Notes: generated by a model not told the origin, from the letters alone. A DNA stretch of 14,999 bases from an uncultured Bacteroidales bacterium (GCA_937877465.1 CALFIT010000318.1:1-14999); one strand, 5' to 3'; counted from the stretch's first letter, positions 1-7,623 are shown. Numbers and translations: made by a program.

Positions 1-5
1 GAGAG

Positions 6-26
6 GGCGGAGCAATCCGCCTTTTT
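6..26 (+). terminator. rho-independent terminator of an upstream gene
   Basis: The stem GGCGGA/TCCGCC closes a GCAA tetraloop and is followed by five T residues. The T-tract lies only on the plus-strand side, so it ends a plus-strand transcript that starts left of the window. Confidence 0.8.
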
Positions 27-29
27 CGT

Positions 30-600
30 TTCCGTCAGTCACGGAGAGAGAAACACCTACTATCCCGAACTTTGCTCAACCTATAATCATTTTGATTGTC
101 AATGCTTTATCCGTTGAACCCGTTGAATAATCCTTTGAAGTCAGATGAAGTCGCGATAATAACACGCGCGAGGGAAACTAAGGTACTGACTTCGATAGGG
201 CGCACCCGTCTCGTGGTGGTCAGGCACAGAGAAAAGTATATATATACCGTTACATGGGCGTATCGTTCCACACCCCGCACCCCGTCCTTTGGGTGTCGCC
301 TGCCAGCAAGGGTTATGGCTCACGGCATCAACGCCCATCATCGACGACCGAGACGGGACGATGGATTTCAAGAAAAAAAATTTCGGAGAGGGGTAGCCTC
401 CGCACCTGCCCTGCCCATCAAGGGGGGGGTAGGGTGTCATTCGGAGAAAAATACGCTCATCGTGACGCGGTGCTGCCACCATCGGCCAAGCCCTTTGTCC
501 AACTATTATATGAATTACGGCAATGGAAGCCCAAAACAAGCCCGTAGAGGCGTTTTCCGTTTCGGGTTGATAAATTCACCGTCTTTGACGAGAGAACCGC
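30..600. other. about 570 bases without a supported gene
   Basis: Open frames of 170 codons (plus) and 132 codons (minus) overlap here. Neither shows a recognisable domain, a start with a ribosome binding site, or a promoter of the TAnnTTTG type. The stretch holds an A-rich run near 370-380, a run of eight G at 422-429 and a short TA-repeat near 238-246. I see no tRNA, rRNA, RNase P, tmRNA or CRISPR signature. It may be intergenic debris or an unrecognised RNA. Confidence 0.5.
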
Positions 601-623
601 TTATTTAGAATGTTTCTAAATAA
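601..623. promoter_or_regulatory. perfect dyad, operator candidate
   Basis: TTATTTAGAA (601-610) and its exact reverse complement TTCTAAATAA (614-623) flank a 3-base spacer. It ends 8 bases before the -33 element of the next promoter, which suits binding of a dimeric regulator. There is no T-tract, so it is not a terminator. The regulator is unknown. Confidence 0.4.
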
Positions 624-631
624 CAATTTCG

Positions 632-661
632 TTGCAGGTATCGGGAAAATGTGTATCTTTG
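632..661 (+). promoter_or_regulatory. Bacteroidetes-type promoter
   Basis: TTG at 632-634, a 19-base spacer and TATCTTTG at 654-661 fit the TTG / TAnnTTTG promoter of Bacteroidetes. Transcription should begin near 667. The only thing downstream before the terminator is about 65 bases of non-coding sequence. Confidence 0.6.
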
Positions 662-666
662 CCACA

Positions 667-734
667 GATTTCCACCATAGGAAATTGAATTGCAACTGCA
701 CCCCAAGACACGCCAAGTTTTGGGGTGTTTTTTT
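667..734 (+). ncRNA. small RNA candidate between promoter and terminator
   Basis: A promoter at 632-661 and an intrinsic terminator at 699-734 would give a transcript of roughly 65-68 nt with no sizeable reading frame. Its 5' end can fold as ATTTCC (668-673) with GGAAAT (680-685) around a 6-base loop, followed by the terminator hairpin. I do not recognise an RNA family. It could instead be the attenuated leader of a gene that has been lost, since no gene follows on the plus strand. Confidence 0.35.
699..734 (+). terminator. rho-independent terminator
   Basis: CACCCCAA (699-706) pairs with TTGGGGTG (720-727) and is followed by seven T residues (728-734). It ends the short transcript begun at the promoter 632-661. 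Confidence 0.75.
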
Positions 735-763
735 ATTATCACGCCAAAATCACGCCAAAAATG

Positions 764-805
764 GATAAAGAAAAACCCTAACTGACTGATTATCAATTAG
801 GGTTT
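764..805 (-). terminator. rho-independent terminator of tRNA-Lys
   Basis: A 9-bp stem, AAACCCTAA (773-781) with TTAGGGTTT (797-805), has a 15-base loop. Read on the minus strand it is followed by a T-rich tract (TTCTTTATC). It lies 12 bases beyond the 3' end of the tRNA gene, so it is placed to end that transcript. Confidence 0.6.
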
Positions 806-817
806 GTTCTTAAATCG

Positions 818-890
818 TACTCCCGCAGGGGGTCGAACCCTGGACACCCTGATTAAGAGTCAGGTGCTCTACCAACTGAGCTACGGAAGC
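818..890 (-). tRNA. tRNA-Lys (anticodon CUU)
   Basis: The minus strand folds into a full 73-nt cloverleaf. The acceptor GCTTCCG pairs with CGGGAGT (two G-U pairs), the D arm contains AGTTGGTAGA, the anticodon stem is CCTGA/TCAGG with loop CTCTTAA, and the T arm is CAGGG/CCCTG with loop TTCGACC. The discriminator is A. The anticodon CTT reads AAG (Lys). CCA is not encoded: the genome continues CGA. A TAnnTTTG promoter box lies just upstream and a terminator hairpin follows. Confidence 0.95.
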
Positions 891-905
891 ATCGTTTTGT
901 GGGTG

Positions 906-913
906 CAAAAGTA
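906..913 (-). promoter_or_regulatory. -7 promoter box of tRNA-Lys
   Basis: TACTTTTG on the minus strand matches TAnnTTTG. It ends 15 bases before the tRNA 5' end, giving a leader of about 9 nt. A TTG (936-938) lies 22 bases upstream, a slightly long spacing for the -33 element. Confidence 0.5.
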
Positions 914-990
914 CAACCTTTTTCCTTATGTTGGACAATTTTCGTCAACTTTTTTTTCTTTCTCTACTCAAACAACTGTAAATCACTCGA

Positions 991-1755
991 TTAATTCGAG
1001 AACCAATGCTTAAACTCAGCCACGCGAGCCTTGCTGACGATGATTTTCTCAGGAGCCTCCACCGTGATATTGATGGCCAACTTGTTGCCAAACCAAACGG
1101 ACACGTCCTTGATGGCGCTGCGGGCGACGATGAACTGGCGGTTGGCGCGGAAGAAGTCGTGCGGGTTGAGTTGGGCCAGCAGGTCGTCCAAAGTCTGGCT
1201 GATGTAGTACGACTTGTGCTCAAACGTCACCATCCTCACCGTCTTCGCGTCGATGTAGGCATAGGCGATGTTGCTCGTCGGCAAAGGCACAAGCTTGTCG
1301 CGCTCGGGCAGCAGGAAACAGCTCTTGTAATGCTTCATGTTGGTCAGCTGAGCAATCAAGGCATCGAGGTTTTCGGGGCTGACCGACCGTTTCCCGTGCT
1401 TTTGCAGGTTGTGGTACTTGGTCATGGCACGTTCCAAGGCATCCTTGCTGATGGGCTTCAGCAGGTAGTCGATGCTGTTCACCTCAAAGGCCTTGAGGGC
1501 ATACTCGTCGTAAGCCGTCGTGAAGATGATGGGGCAGGTGATGTCGACACGCTCAAAAATGGAGAACGAGGAGCCGTCGGCCAAATGGATGTCCATGAAC
1601 ATCAGGTCGGGCATGTGGTTCTCTTCAAGCCATGCCACGCTGTCGTCGACCGACTCCAGCACGGCGATGACTTCCGTTTCGGGACTAACCTCGCCCAACA
1701 GCTTCTGAAGGGTCTGGGCGGCCATGATTTCGTCTTCAATGATAAGGGCTTTCAT
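991..1755 (-). CDS. LytTR-family response regulator
   Basis: This 254-residue cytoplasmic transcription regulator has an N-terminal receiver domain (about 1-120) and a C-terminal LytTR DNA-binding domain (about 150-254). The receiver keeps the acidic pocket E7-D8, the phospho-acceptor D55 in the FMDIHL segment, T79/T80 and K100 in LLKPI. The LytTR part shows the FFRANRQFIVA segment typical of the family. The ATG overlaps the TGA of the kinase gene by 4 bases (ATGA), so translation is probably coupled and the kinase is the likely partner. As the last gene of the efflux operon it probably controls that operon, but the sequence does not prove the target. The stop codon lies in a short inverted repeat (986-1000), and no clear terminator follows before the tRNA. 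Confidence 0.93.
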   Translation of the reverse strand: MKALIIEDEIMAAQTLQKLLGEVSPETEVIAVLESVDDSVAWLEENHMPDLMFMDIHLADGSSFSIFERVDITCPIIFTTAYDEYALKAFEVNSIDYLLKPISKDALERAMTKYHNLQKHGKRSVSPENLDALIAQLTNMKHYKSCFLLPERDKLVPLPTSNIAYAYIDAKTVRMVTFEHKSYYISQTLDDLLAQLNPHDFFRANRQFIVARSAIKDVSVWFGNKLAINITVEAPEKIIVSKARVAEFKHWFSN

Positions 1756-2957
1756 AGTGCTTTTTCGTTTTCTTTGAGGGGCAAAGTTACACTAAAATTC
1801 ATTCCGTCGTCAAAAATATCGACATTTTCGTTCCATTTCAGCCGGTAACGCTCTGCAAGGTTGGCCAATCCGATGCCGCTTCCCTCCTCCGGGTCGATTT
1901 TCGGCTGTATCTTGTTGCTTATGACCAAACGACCGTTTTCGTCGGTGACAACTTGTATCGTCAGCGGTTGCTTGCTTGAGATGACGTTGTGCTTGATGGC
2001 ATTTTCAATCAGGCCTTGGATGGAAAGGGGTAGCACAAGGTAACTGTCGTATCGCTCGTGGTCGATTTGGTGTACAAACCTGAGGTTGTCGCCATAGCGC
2101 ATCTTCATCATGGTGCAATAGGCCTTGACGCAATCGAGTTCCTCGGCAAGCGTCGTCACCTCCTTGCCCTGCAAGGTGTAGCGCAGCACCGACGACAGCT
2201 GCTGGATGAAGTCCTCGGCCTTGTCGGGATCGAGTTCAACGAGCGACTGCAAGGTGTTCAACGAGTTGAAGAGGAAATGCGGGTCGAGCTGGTTTTTCAG
2301 GGCTTCATAGCGCGTGCGGATGTTCTCGGCACGCAGCGTCTCGTTTTCGACGGCCACGACCTTTTCCTTGTGGAGCGACCGCAGCAGGTAGCACGCCATG
2401 ACGACAAAGAACATCAAGGGCAGGTCGCCTATACAGCCTCTTCGGATGGCCTGCATCGTCGACCGAGGCGGTCCCGGAGGATGCGGAAACACCCACAGCT
2501 GCAACAGCGTACTCAACACGCTCAGTGCCATGGCAATTGCCAACGAGCCCACCACGATGGCCGCCACCTCGTCGTAAAACCGCTTGATGGGTAGGCCCAT
2601 GATCTTGCGGTTATAGAGGAACACCGCGAAGACCATGACGAAGGTCAACGGGACGTTGAACAGGATGAGCAGCAAGAAATTCGGTCGCCGAGGCGCAACC
2701 CTCTCCGCCTGTGGATGGCCCGCCGGAGGGCCTACATGCCTTTGCGCTTCGTCGAACTGCACCGTCGCGCCTTGCCGGCTTTCCTGTGCCTCTTGGCGCA
2801 CCATCTCGGTGTTGTTGGTGTTGGCAAACGAAGGCCGACCGAAATAATGGCTCAGGAAATAAAGGAGATAATAGATACCGGTGATGGCCAACGAAAGGAC
2901 GACAATGCGCTTCAACGAAAGAAACTCGTCGACGTTGTTATGGTTGCTTCTCGTCAT
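1752..2957 (-). CDS. LytS-type sensor histidine kinase (His_kinase family)
   Basis: This 401-residue membrane kinase has four predicted membrane helices (about 17-38, 94-116, 131-155 and 176-194). A polar, Gln/Pro-rich loop lies between helices 1 and 2 (about 40-92). A short coiled-coil linker leads to the His_kinase domain with H227 in QLDPHFLFNSLN, as in LytS/YehU-type kinases. The N-box lies at LIENAIKHN (N319, N324) and the G-box at GSGIGLANLAERY (from 359). It has no PAS or GAF domain, so sensing probably involves the membrane part or the loop. The start lies 7 bases after the permease stop, and its end overlaps the regulator start. It should phosphorylate the LytTR regulator next to it; the signal is unknown and may be the pump substrate or envelope stress. 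Confidence 0.92.
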   Translation of the reverse strand: MTRSNHNNVDEFLSLKRIVVLSLAITGIYYLLYFLSHYFGRPSFANTNNTEMVRQEAQESRQGATVQFDEAQRHVGPPAGHPQAERVAPRRPNFLLLILFNVPLTFVMVFAVFLYNRKIMGLPIKRFYDEVAAIVVGSLAIAMALSVLSTLLQLWVFPHPPGPPRSTMQAIRRGCIGDLPLMFFVVMACYLLRSLHKEKVVAVENETLRAENIRTRYEALKNQLDPHFLFNSLNTLQSLVELDPDKAEDFIQQLSSVLRYTLQGKEVTTLAEELDCVKAYCTMMKMRYGDNLRFVHQIDHERYDSYLVLPLSIQGLIENAIKHNVISSKQPLTIQVVTDENGRLVISNKIQPKIDPEEGSGIGLANLAERYRLKWNENVDIFDDGMNFSVTLPLKENEKAL

Positions 2958-2964
2958 GGCTCGA

Positions 2965-4185
2965 TTATTCGTATCTCAATGCGTTGATCGGGTCGGTGCG
3001 CGAGGCTTTCAAGGCCGGGAAGAAACCGGCGATGAGGCCCAAGATGGCGCACGAAACGAAGGATATCACCATCCAAAGCACGTTGATGACATAAGGCAAC
3101 GATAAGAGCAACGAGCCAACGTAGGACAGCACCAAGCCCAAAATCATGCCCAACACGCCTCCGATGAGGCTCAAGATCATGCTCTCGGTGAGAAACTGCA
3201 TCAGGATGGCCGCGTTCTTCGCACCGATGGACATGCGCAAGCCGATTTCCTTGGTGCGCTCGGTGACGGTGACGTACATGATGTTCATGATACCGATGAC
3301 ACCTACCAACAACGAAATCAAGGCGATGGCAATGAGAACCGTGGTGATCATGCCGGTCATGGAGGTCATCATTTCGAGCATCTCCTGCTGTGTGCGCACC
3401 TCAAAGTCGTCGTCGCCTCCTTCTTGGATCTTGTGCGAAGCCCGGAGGATGGATTCTATTTCGGCCACGGCAGCCTCGGCCACGTCTTCGGAAGCCGCCG
3501 AGCACACGATTTGCTGGATGTAGTCGACGCCCAACATGCGCTTCTGCACCGTCGAATAGGGCATCACCACGAGGTCGTCCTGGTCCATGCCCATGCTGTT
3601 CTCGCCGCGTTCCTTCAGGGTGCCGATGACCTTGAACGGCATGTTGCCGATGCGGATGGTCTTGCCGATGGGGTCTTCGCCGTCGTCGAAAAGCTCCTCG
3701 ACGATGGTCTGGCCAATCAAGCCGACCTTGGCGTATTTCTTCACGTCCTCGTCGGTGAAGTTGACGCCCGTGGCGATTTCGTATTTCCTGATTTCGAGAT
3801 ATTCGGGCGAGCCGCCATACACCGTCCCCGACCAGTTCTTGGAGCCGTTCACCAATTGTCCGCCGCTGTTGACCACAGGGCTGACGGCGGTGATGTTCTT
3901 GGCGTTCTTGGCAATCAGCTCGCAGTCGCGCACCTTGAGCGACTGCACGTTGCCCGAACCCATGCTGACGCCGCCACGCCGCTGGTTGGCACGCATCACC
4001 ATGATGAGGTTGGTGCCCATGTCGGAAAGCTGGTTGGCCGTGCTCTGCTTCAGGCCTTCGCCCATGTTGACCACCGCGATGACGGCAGCAATGCCGATGA
4101 CGATGCCGAGCATGGAAAGAGCCGAGCGCGTCTTGTTGCGCAACAGGGCTTTTGCCGATATTCGTATTAAGTTTAGTATATCCAC
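2965..4185 (-). CDS. ABC transporter permease, MacB/FtsX type
   Basis: This 406-residue inner-membrane permease is read from a GTG start. Membrane helix 1 is at about 22-42, then comes a MacB-type periplasmic domain (about 45-275), and three more helices follow at about 279-305, 330-360 and 366-390. The family end motif RTDPINALRYE closes the protein. The frame is open upstream to 4365, but that part runs antiparallel in frame to nothing known and overlaps the ATPase gene. The only sensible start is GTG at 4185, which gives the usual family N-terminus (DILNLIRISAKALLRNK). An out-of-frame ATG with five codons begins 5 bases earlier. With the ATPase, adaptor and TolC proteins of the same operon it forms a tripartite pump; in E. 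coli MacB the ATPase and permease are fused. Confidence 0.9.
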   Translation of the reverse strand: MDILNLIRISAKALLRNKTRSALSMLGIVIGIAAVIAVVNMGEGLKQSTANQLSDMGTNLIMVMRANQRRGGVSMGSGNVQSLKVRDCELIAKNAKNITAVSPVVNSGGQLVNGSKNWSGTVYGGSPEYLEIRKYEIATGVNFTDEDVKKYAKVGLIGQTIVEELFDDGEDPIGKTIRIGNMPFKVIGTLKERGENSMGMDQDDLVVMPYSTVQKRMLGVDYIQQIVCSAASEDVAEAAVAEIESILRASHKIQEGGDDDFEVRTQQEMLEMMTSMTGMITTVLIAIALISLLVGVIGIMNIMYVTVTERTKEIGLRMSIGAKNAAILMQFLTESMILSLIGGVLGMILGLVLSYVGSLLLSLPYVINVLWMVISFVSCAILGLIAGFFPALKASRTDPINALRYE

Positions 4186-4193
4186 TGCATTTT

Positions 4194-4228
4194 GAGGTAT
4201 GAGGTATGAAGTATGAGGTAGGAGGTTT
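4194..4228. repeat. five heptad repeats between ATPase and permease genes
   Basis: On the plus strand five consecutive 7-mers follow the pattern GAGGTAT, with one to two changes in copies 3 to 5. They fill most of the 46 bases between the ATPase stop (4232) and the permease GTG (4185). On the mRNA this is a pyrimidine-rich tract of CUC-AUAC units that includes CCUCC, so it offers no Shine-Dalgarno sequence. Confidence 0.85.
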
Positions 4229-4231
4229 GAG

Positions 4232-4981
4232 TTAGTAGTCGTTGTCGATGGGGAGGGCGGCAAGGGCCTCTGCTGCCGATTTGGTTTCCACCGGCTCGTC
4301 GCGCAGGATGTGGCCGTCGCGGAGAAAGATGGTCCTGCTCGTAAACACGGCAATGTCAGACTCATGCGTCACGAAGGCGATGGTCTTGCCCTGCTCGTGC
4401 AGGCTTTGGAACAGGCTCATGATTTCGTAGGAAGTGCGCGTGTCAAGGTTGCCCGTGGCTTCGTCGGCAAGCACAATCACGGGGTCGTTGACCAAGGCGC
4501 GGGCGATGGCCACACGCTGCTGCTGACCGCCCGAAAGCTGGTTAGGCATGTGGCCCATGCGGTCTTTCAGGCCCACAAGTTCCAAGGCGTGTTGCGCTTT
4601 CTCGTGACGCTCGCGATGCGACACTTCGGGGTTATACACCAATGGCAGCTCCACGTTCTCCAAGGCCGAGGTACGCGGCAAAAGGTTGTAGGACTGGAAC
4701 ACGAAACCGATCTTGCGGTTGCGTATCTCCGACAGCTCGTTTTTCGTGCGCTCCCTGACGGAGATGCCATCGATGAGATACTCGCCCGCCGTGGGCTGGT
4801 CGAGGCAGCCGAGGATGTTCAGCAAGGTCGACTTGCCGCTGCCCGACGAACCCATGATGCTCACGAACTCGCCTTGGCAGATGTCGAACGACACGCCCTT
4901 CAGCGCGTGGACTTCCTCGCTGCCAACCACGAAGGTGCGTTTGAGGCTCTCGACCTTGATGATGGAATTTTGCGCACTCAT
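4232..4981 (-). CDS. ABC transporter ATP-binding protein, MacB/LolD type
   Basis: This 249-residue cytoplasmic ATPase drives the MacB-type permease. All nucleotide-binding motifs are intact: Walker A GSSGSGKST (44-52), Q-loop Q96 in FVFQSYNLLP, signature LSGGQQQR (149-156), Walker B VIVLADE (168-174) and switch H206 in VTHESD. The length and the segment RTSALENVELPL are typical of the MacB/LolD/YknY group that exports macrolides, peptides or lipoproteins. The gene starts 12 bases after the adaptor stop. The substrate cannot be read from the ATPase. Confidence 0.95.
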   Translation of the reverse strand: MSAQNSIIKVESLKRTFVVGSEEVHALKGVSFDICQGEFVSIMGSSGSGKSTLLNILGCLDQPTAGEYLIDGISVRERTKNELSEIRNRKIGFVFQSYNLLPRTSALENVELPLVYNPEVSHRERHEKAQHALELVGLKDRMGHMPNQLSGGQQQRVAIARALVNDPVIVLADEATGNLDTRTSYEIMSLFQSLHEQGKTIAFVTHESDIAVFTSRTIFLRDGHILRDEPVETKSAAEALAALPIDNDY

Positions 4982-4993
4982 GTCGAAAACAGA

Positions 4994-6280
4994 TTACATC
5001 GGGCCACCGGGGCCGCCGCCACCTTTATTATTGTTGTTGCCGTTTTTCTTTCCGGGAGGAGAAGGCATGAAAGGATTCTCGCCGGTCTTCTTCTCCTTTT
5101 CCTTGACGACATATTGCGCCGAAAGCACCACCGAGTCGCCAGCCTGCAAGCCTTGCTCGATGATTTTGTAAGCGCCGTCGCTCATGCCCACCTTCACAGG
5201 ACGCGGCATCATGTTGTCGCCCTTCTTCAGCCACACCATCGTATGGCTGACGGCCTGCATGTCGCCTTCCTCCATCTGCGGACGCTCGCCTTCGGGCTGC
5301 TCGCCTTGCGGAGGCTCAGGCTTGTCGGCCTTGCGCATGGCCTTCAGCACCTGCTCGTCGGGCGTGAAGTTGAACGCCTCGGCAGGCACGGCCAAACCGG
5401 TCTCCTCTTCGGTGACGATGGTCACGCTGGCGGTCATGCCAGGGAAGAGTTTCAGGTCGGGGTTGGGCGCGCCGATGATGACAGTATAGGTCACCACATT
5501 GCTCGTCGTGGTGGGTTGCATACGGATTTGGTTCACAGTGCCGTCGAAGATGTCGTCCATGTAGGCGTCGACGGTGAAGGTCACCCGCTGCCCCACTTTC
5601 ACCTGCCCGATGTCGGCCTCGTCGACGTCGGCCTCCACCTGCATTTTGGTCAGGTCGTTGGCCAAGGTGAACAAGGTGGGGGTGCTGAACGAGGCGGCCA
5701 CCGTTTGGCCCACCTCCACGGCGCGGTCGAGTACGATGCCGTCGATGGGCGAATAGATCTCGGCATAGCCCAAGTCGACACGAGCCTGGTCGTAGGAGGC
5801 CTGCGCGTTCTTCTTGTTCATCTGCGCCTGCGTGTAGGTGTTTTGCGCCTCCTGGAAGGCGGCAAGCGTGGCGGCATTCGACTCGTAGAGTTGCTTAGTG
5901 CGCTCGTAGGTGAGCTTGGCGTAGTTGAGCTGGCTCTCAGCCGAGGTGAGGCTGGCCTTGGCGCGGCTCAGGCTCTGGTTGAGCGTCTGTTTGTCGAGTT
6001 CGGCCATCAGCTGGCCTTTCTTCACCTCATCGTTGAAGTCGACATAGATCTTCTCCACCTTGCCCGACACCTGCGTACCGACCTCGACGGTCTCCACAGG
6101 CTCGATGGTACCCGTCGCCGTAACGGTGTTTTCGATGGTATACTCACCCACCACATGGGTACGGATAACCAATTCCTTGTTCGCTGACTTCGTGGCTTTT
6201 ACGATCAAAATGGCCGCAATTGCCGCCACGACGACACCAAGGATAATCAGCCAAACCTTTGTTTTTCTTTTCATGCTCAT
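4994..6280 (-). CDS. periplasmic adaptor (membrane fusion) protein, MacA/HlyD type
   Basis: This 428-residue adaptor links the inner-membrane pump to the TolC-type duct. An N-terminal membrane anchor (about 9-27) is followed by the first lipoyl half (about 66-93), a helical hairpin (about 94-170) that would contact the outer-membrane protein, the second lipoyl half (about 170-205, with YSPIDGIVLDRAVEVGQTV), a beta-barrel domain and a membrane-proximal domain. Two unusual stretches are a Pro/Glu/Gln-rich insertion (about 318-342) and a C-terminal tail of Asn and Gly (about 411-428). The first ATG overlaps the TolC stop as ATGA; an ATG two codons later is an alternative. It lacks a lipobox, so it stays anchored by the helix. 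Confidence 0.93.
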   Translation of the reverse strand: MSMKRKTKVWLIILGVVVAAIAAILIVKATKSANKELVIRTHVVGEYTIENTVTATGTIEPVETVEVGTQVSGKVEKIYVDFNDEVKKGQLMAELDKQTLNQSLSRAKASLTSAESQLNYAKLTYERTKQLYESNAATLAAFQEAQNTYTQAQMNKKNAQASYDQARVDLGYAEIYSPIDGIVLDRAVEVGQTVAASFSTPTLFTLANDLTKMQVEADVDEADIGQVKVGQRVTFTVDAYMDDIFDGTVNQIRMQPTTTSNVVTYTVIIGAPNPDLKLFPGMTASVTIVTEEETGLAVPAEAFNFTPDEQVLKAMRKADKPEPPQGEQPEGERPQMEEGDMQAVSHTMVWLKKGDNMMPRPVKVGMSDGAYKIIEQGLQAGDSVVLSAQYVVKEKEKKTGENPFMPSPPGKKNGNNNNKGGGGPGGPM

Positions 6281-7575
6281 AACTCAATTTTTTTACCCAT
6301 ATACACATCCAAGATCTTGCGTTGCATCACCAACGAATATTTGTTCTGAATGTAGGCGTTCAAGGCATTCAGATAGTTGTTCTGCTGTTGCAGCAATTCC
6401 ACCGTTGTTATGCTACCGTATTGATACTGAATGTTATAAGCGTTAAAACTCTTGCCGTATGCATTCTCTTTCACCTGCGACACCTTATAGGCATTGTAGG
6501 CCGAAACCACGTTGCGATAGGCTTGCACCACCGTTTGGCGCACCTCCAACTGCGACTGTTCATAGTCCAACTGGGCTTGTTCGAGGGCGATGCGGCTCTT
6601 TTTCACGTTGGCCTTGGTTTGTCCACGACTGTAAATCGGGATGCTCATCGACACGCCGACCGACTCGGTAGGCTTGCCGTACCACTTCGAGTTGCCGTCA
6701 CCGTCAAACGAAAGCACGCCCATGCCCACGTTGGCGTTGGCCGAGATGGACGGGAAATAGTTGCCCCGCGCCAAGTCGACGCTCTTCTCCGCAAGGCGGA
6801 TGTCGTAGTCGCTCATGCGCAAGTCGGGCATGTATTCCATAGCCATACTGATGGCTTCCTCTTCGGTGGGCAGCGTTTCCTTCAGGTTGTCGAGATTGTC
6901 GGTATCGGGCGAAACGATTTCCAAGTCGTCGGTCGGCTCCATCGAAAGCAACACCTTCAAGTCCAACAAGTTGTTGCCGATGTTGATGCGCGTGTCGACC
7001 ACATTGTTCGAGTCGCTGTAATACTGCGCTTCGAGGAGCAGCAGGTCGCTTTCGAGAATCGAGCCTGCGTTGTAGCGCACCTGACCTTGCTTCAGCTGCT
7101 CGCGGCTGGTATTGAGCACTTCGAGCTGGTATTTCAGCTTCTCTTGGTTGCCAAGGATGGTAAGGAAACTCTGCAAGATCTGCATCGTCAGTTGGTTGTC
7201 GTAGCGTTCAAGCTGCACGTCGTTGCGTTCCATGTTGAGGCGGCTCTGCTCGATGGTGTTGTTGATGTTGCCGCCTTGGTAGATGGTCACCGAGGAGCCG
7301 ACGCCCACGTTGCCCGACGTCGACCATCCGTTTTCGTTGTTCGAGAAATTCTGTCCCACCGACGCGCTGAGGCTCGGCAGGCGTTGTTGTTTCGACTGTT
7401 CGTAGGTGGTTTCCAGCGATTGCCCCGTCAGTTGCATCGACTTGCGGTCGTAGCTGTTGGCAAAGGCAAAACGCAGGCAGTCCTCCAAGGAGAACCGATA
7501 GGAACTGCTTTCTTGGGCCATGAGCGAACCCGTCACAAGAAACAACAAAGTCAATATCCTGATGCGTAGCTTCAT
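6277..7575 (-). CDS. TolC-family outer-membrane efflux protein
   Basis: This 432-residue outer-membrane duct is the first gene of the six-gene efflux operon. A signal peptide (1-20, ending in SLMA before QE) is followed by two outer-membrane efflux repeats of about 200 residues each, rich in long heptad-like helices (about 30-210 and 236-425). Strand-forming segments lie near 66-100 and 273-312. Its length fits the family. It pairs with the adaptor through the helical tips. The start is the ATG that directly precedes the signal peptide; the leader upstream carries a terminator hairpin ending 9 bases before this ATG. Confidence 0.93.
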   Translation of the reverse strand: MKLRIRILTLLFLVTGSLMAQESSSYRFSLEDCLRFAFANSYDRKSMQLTGQSLETTYEQSKQQRLPSLSASVGQNFSNNENGWSTSGNVGVGSSVTIYQGGNINNTIEQSRLNMERNDVQLERYDNQLTMQILQSFLTILGNQEKLKYQLEVLNTSREQLKQGQVRYNAGSILESDLLLLEAQYYSDSNNVVDTRINIGNNLLDLKVLLSMEPTDDLEIVSPDTDNLDNLKETLPTEEEAISMAMEYMPDLRMSDYDIRLAEKSVDLARGNYFPSISANANVGMGVLSFDGDGNSKWYGKPTESVGVSMSIPIYSRGQTKANVKKSRIALEQAQLDYEQSQLEVRQTVVQAYRNVVSAYNAYKVSQVKENAYGKSFNAYNIQYQYGSITTVELLQQQNNYLNALNAYIQNKYSLVMQRKILDVYMGKKIEL

Positions 7576-7583
7576 TTGTTCAG

Positions 7584-7623
7584 AAAAAACGCACCAGCCA
7601 ATAAAAGCATATCAACCGGTGCG
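7584..7623 (-). terminator. attenuator-like terminator in the leader of the efflux operon
   Basis: On the minus strand CGCACCGGTT pairs with GGCTGGTGCG (10 bp, including three G-U pairs) around a 14-base loop. Six T residues (7589-7584) follow at once. No minus-strand gene lies between the promoter box at 7655-7648 and this hairpin, so it sits inside the leader of the TolC-first operon and would stop transcription about 10 bases before the start codon unless something prevents folding. Confidence 0.7.

Noticed and set aside
96..608. 170-codon open frame on the plus strand
   Set aside because: Overlaps a 132-codon frame on the other strand; no domain, no promoter, no ribosome binding site, and a composition that looks like translated non-coding DNA.
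818..890. Integration site of a mobile element in tRNA-Lys
   Set aside because: tRNA genes are common targets, but I see no integrase and no repeat of the tRNA 3' end within the window.
986..1000. Inverted repeat CTCGA-TTAAT-TCGAG at the stop of the regulator gene, as a terminator
   Set aside because: Only 5 bp of stem and no T-tract; too weak for termination.
4194..4228. Heptad repeats as a CRISPR or attachment array
   Set aside because: No spacers, unit far too short, and no cas or integrase gene near.
4186..4365. 60-codon N-terminal extension of the permease
   Set aside because: It runs through the ATPase gene and the heptad repeats, and the family N-terminus begins at the GTG (4185).
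4310..6187. 625-codon frame on the plus strand, opposite the ATPase and adaptor genes
   Set aside because: It is the antisense shadow of two clearly functional genes with high-GC third positions; His/Val/Leu/Gly-rich with no recognisable domain.
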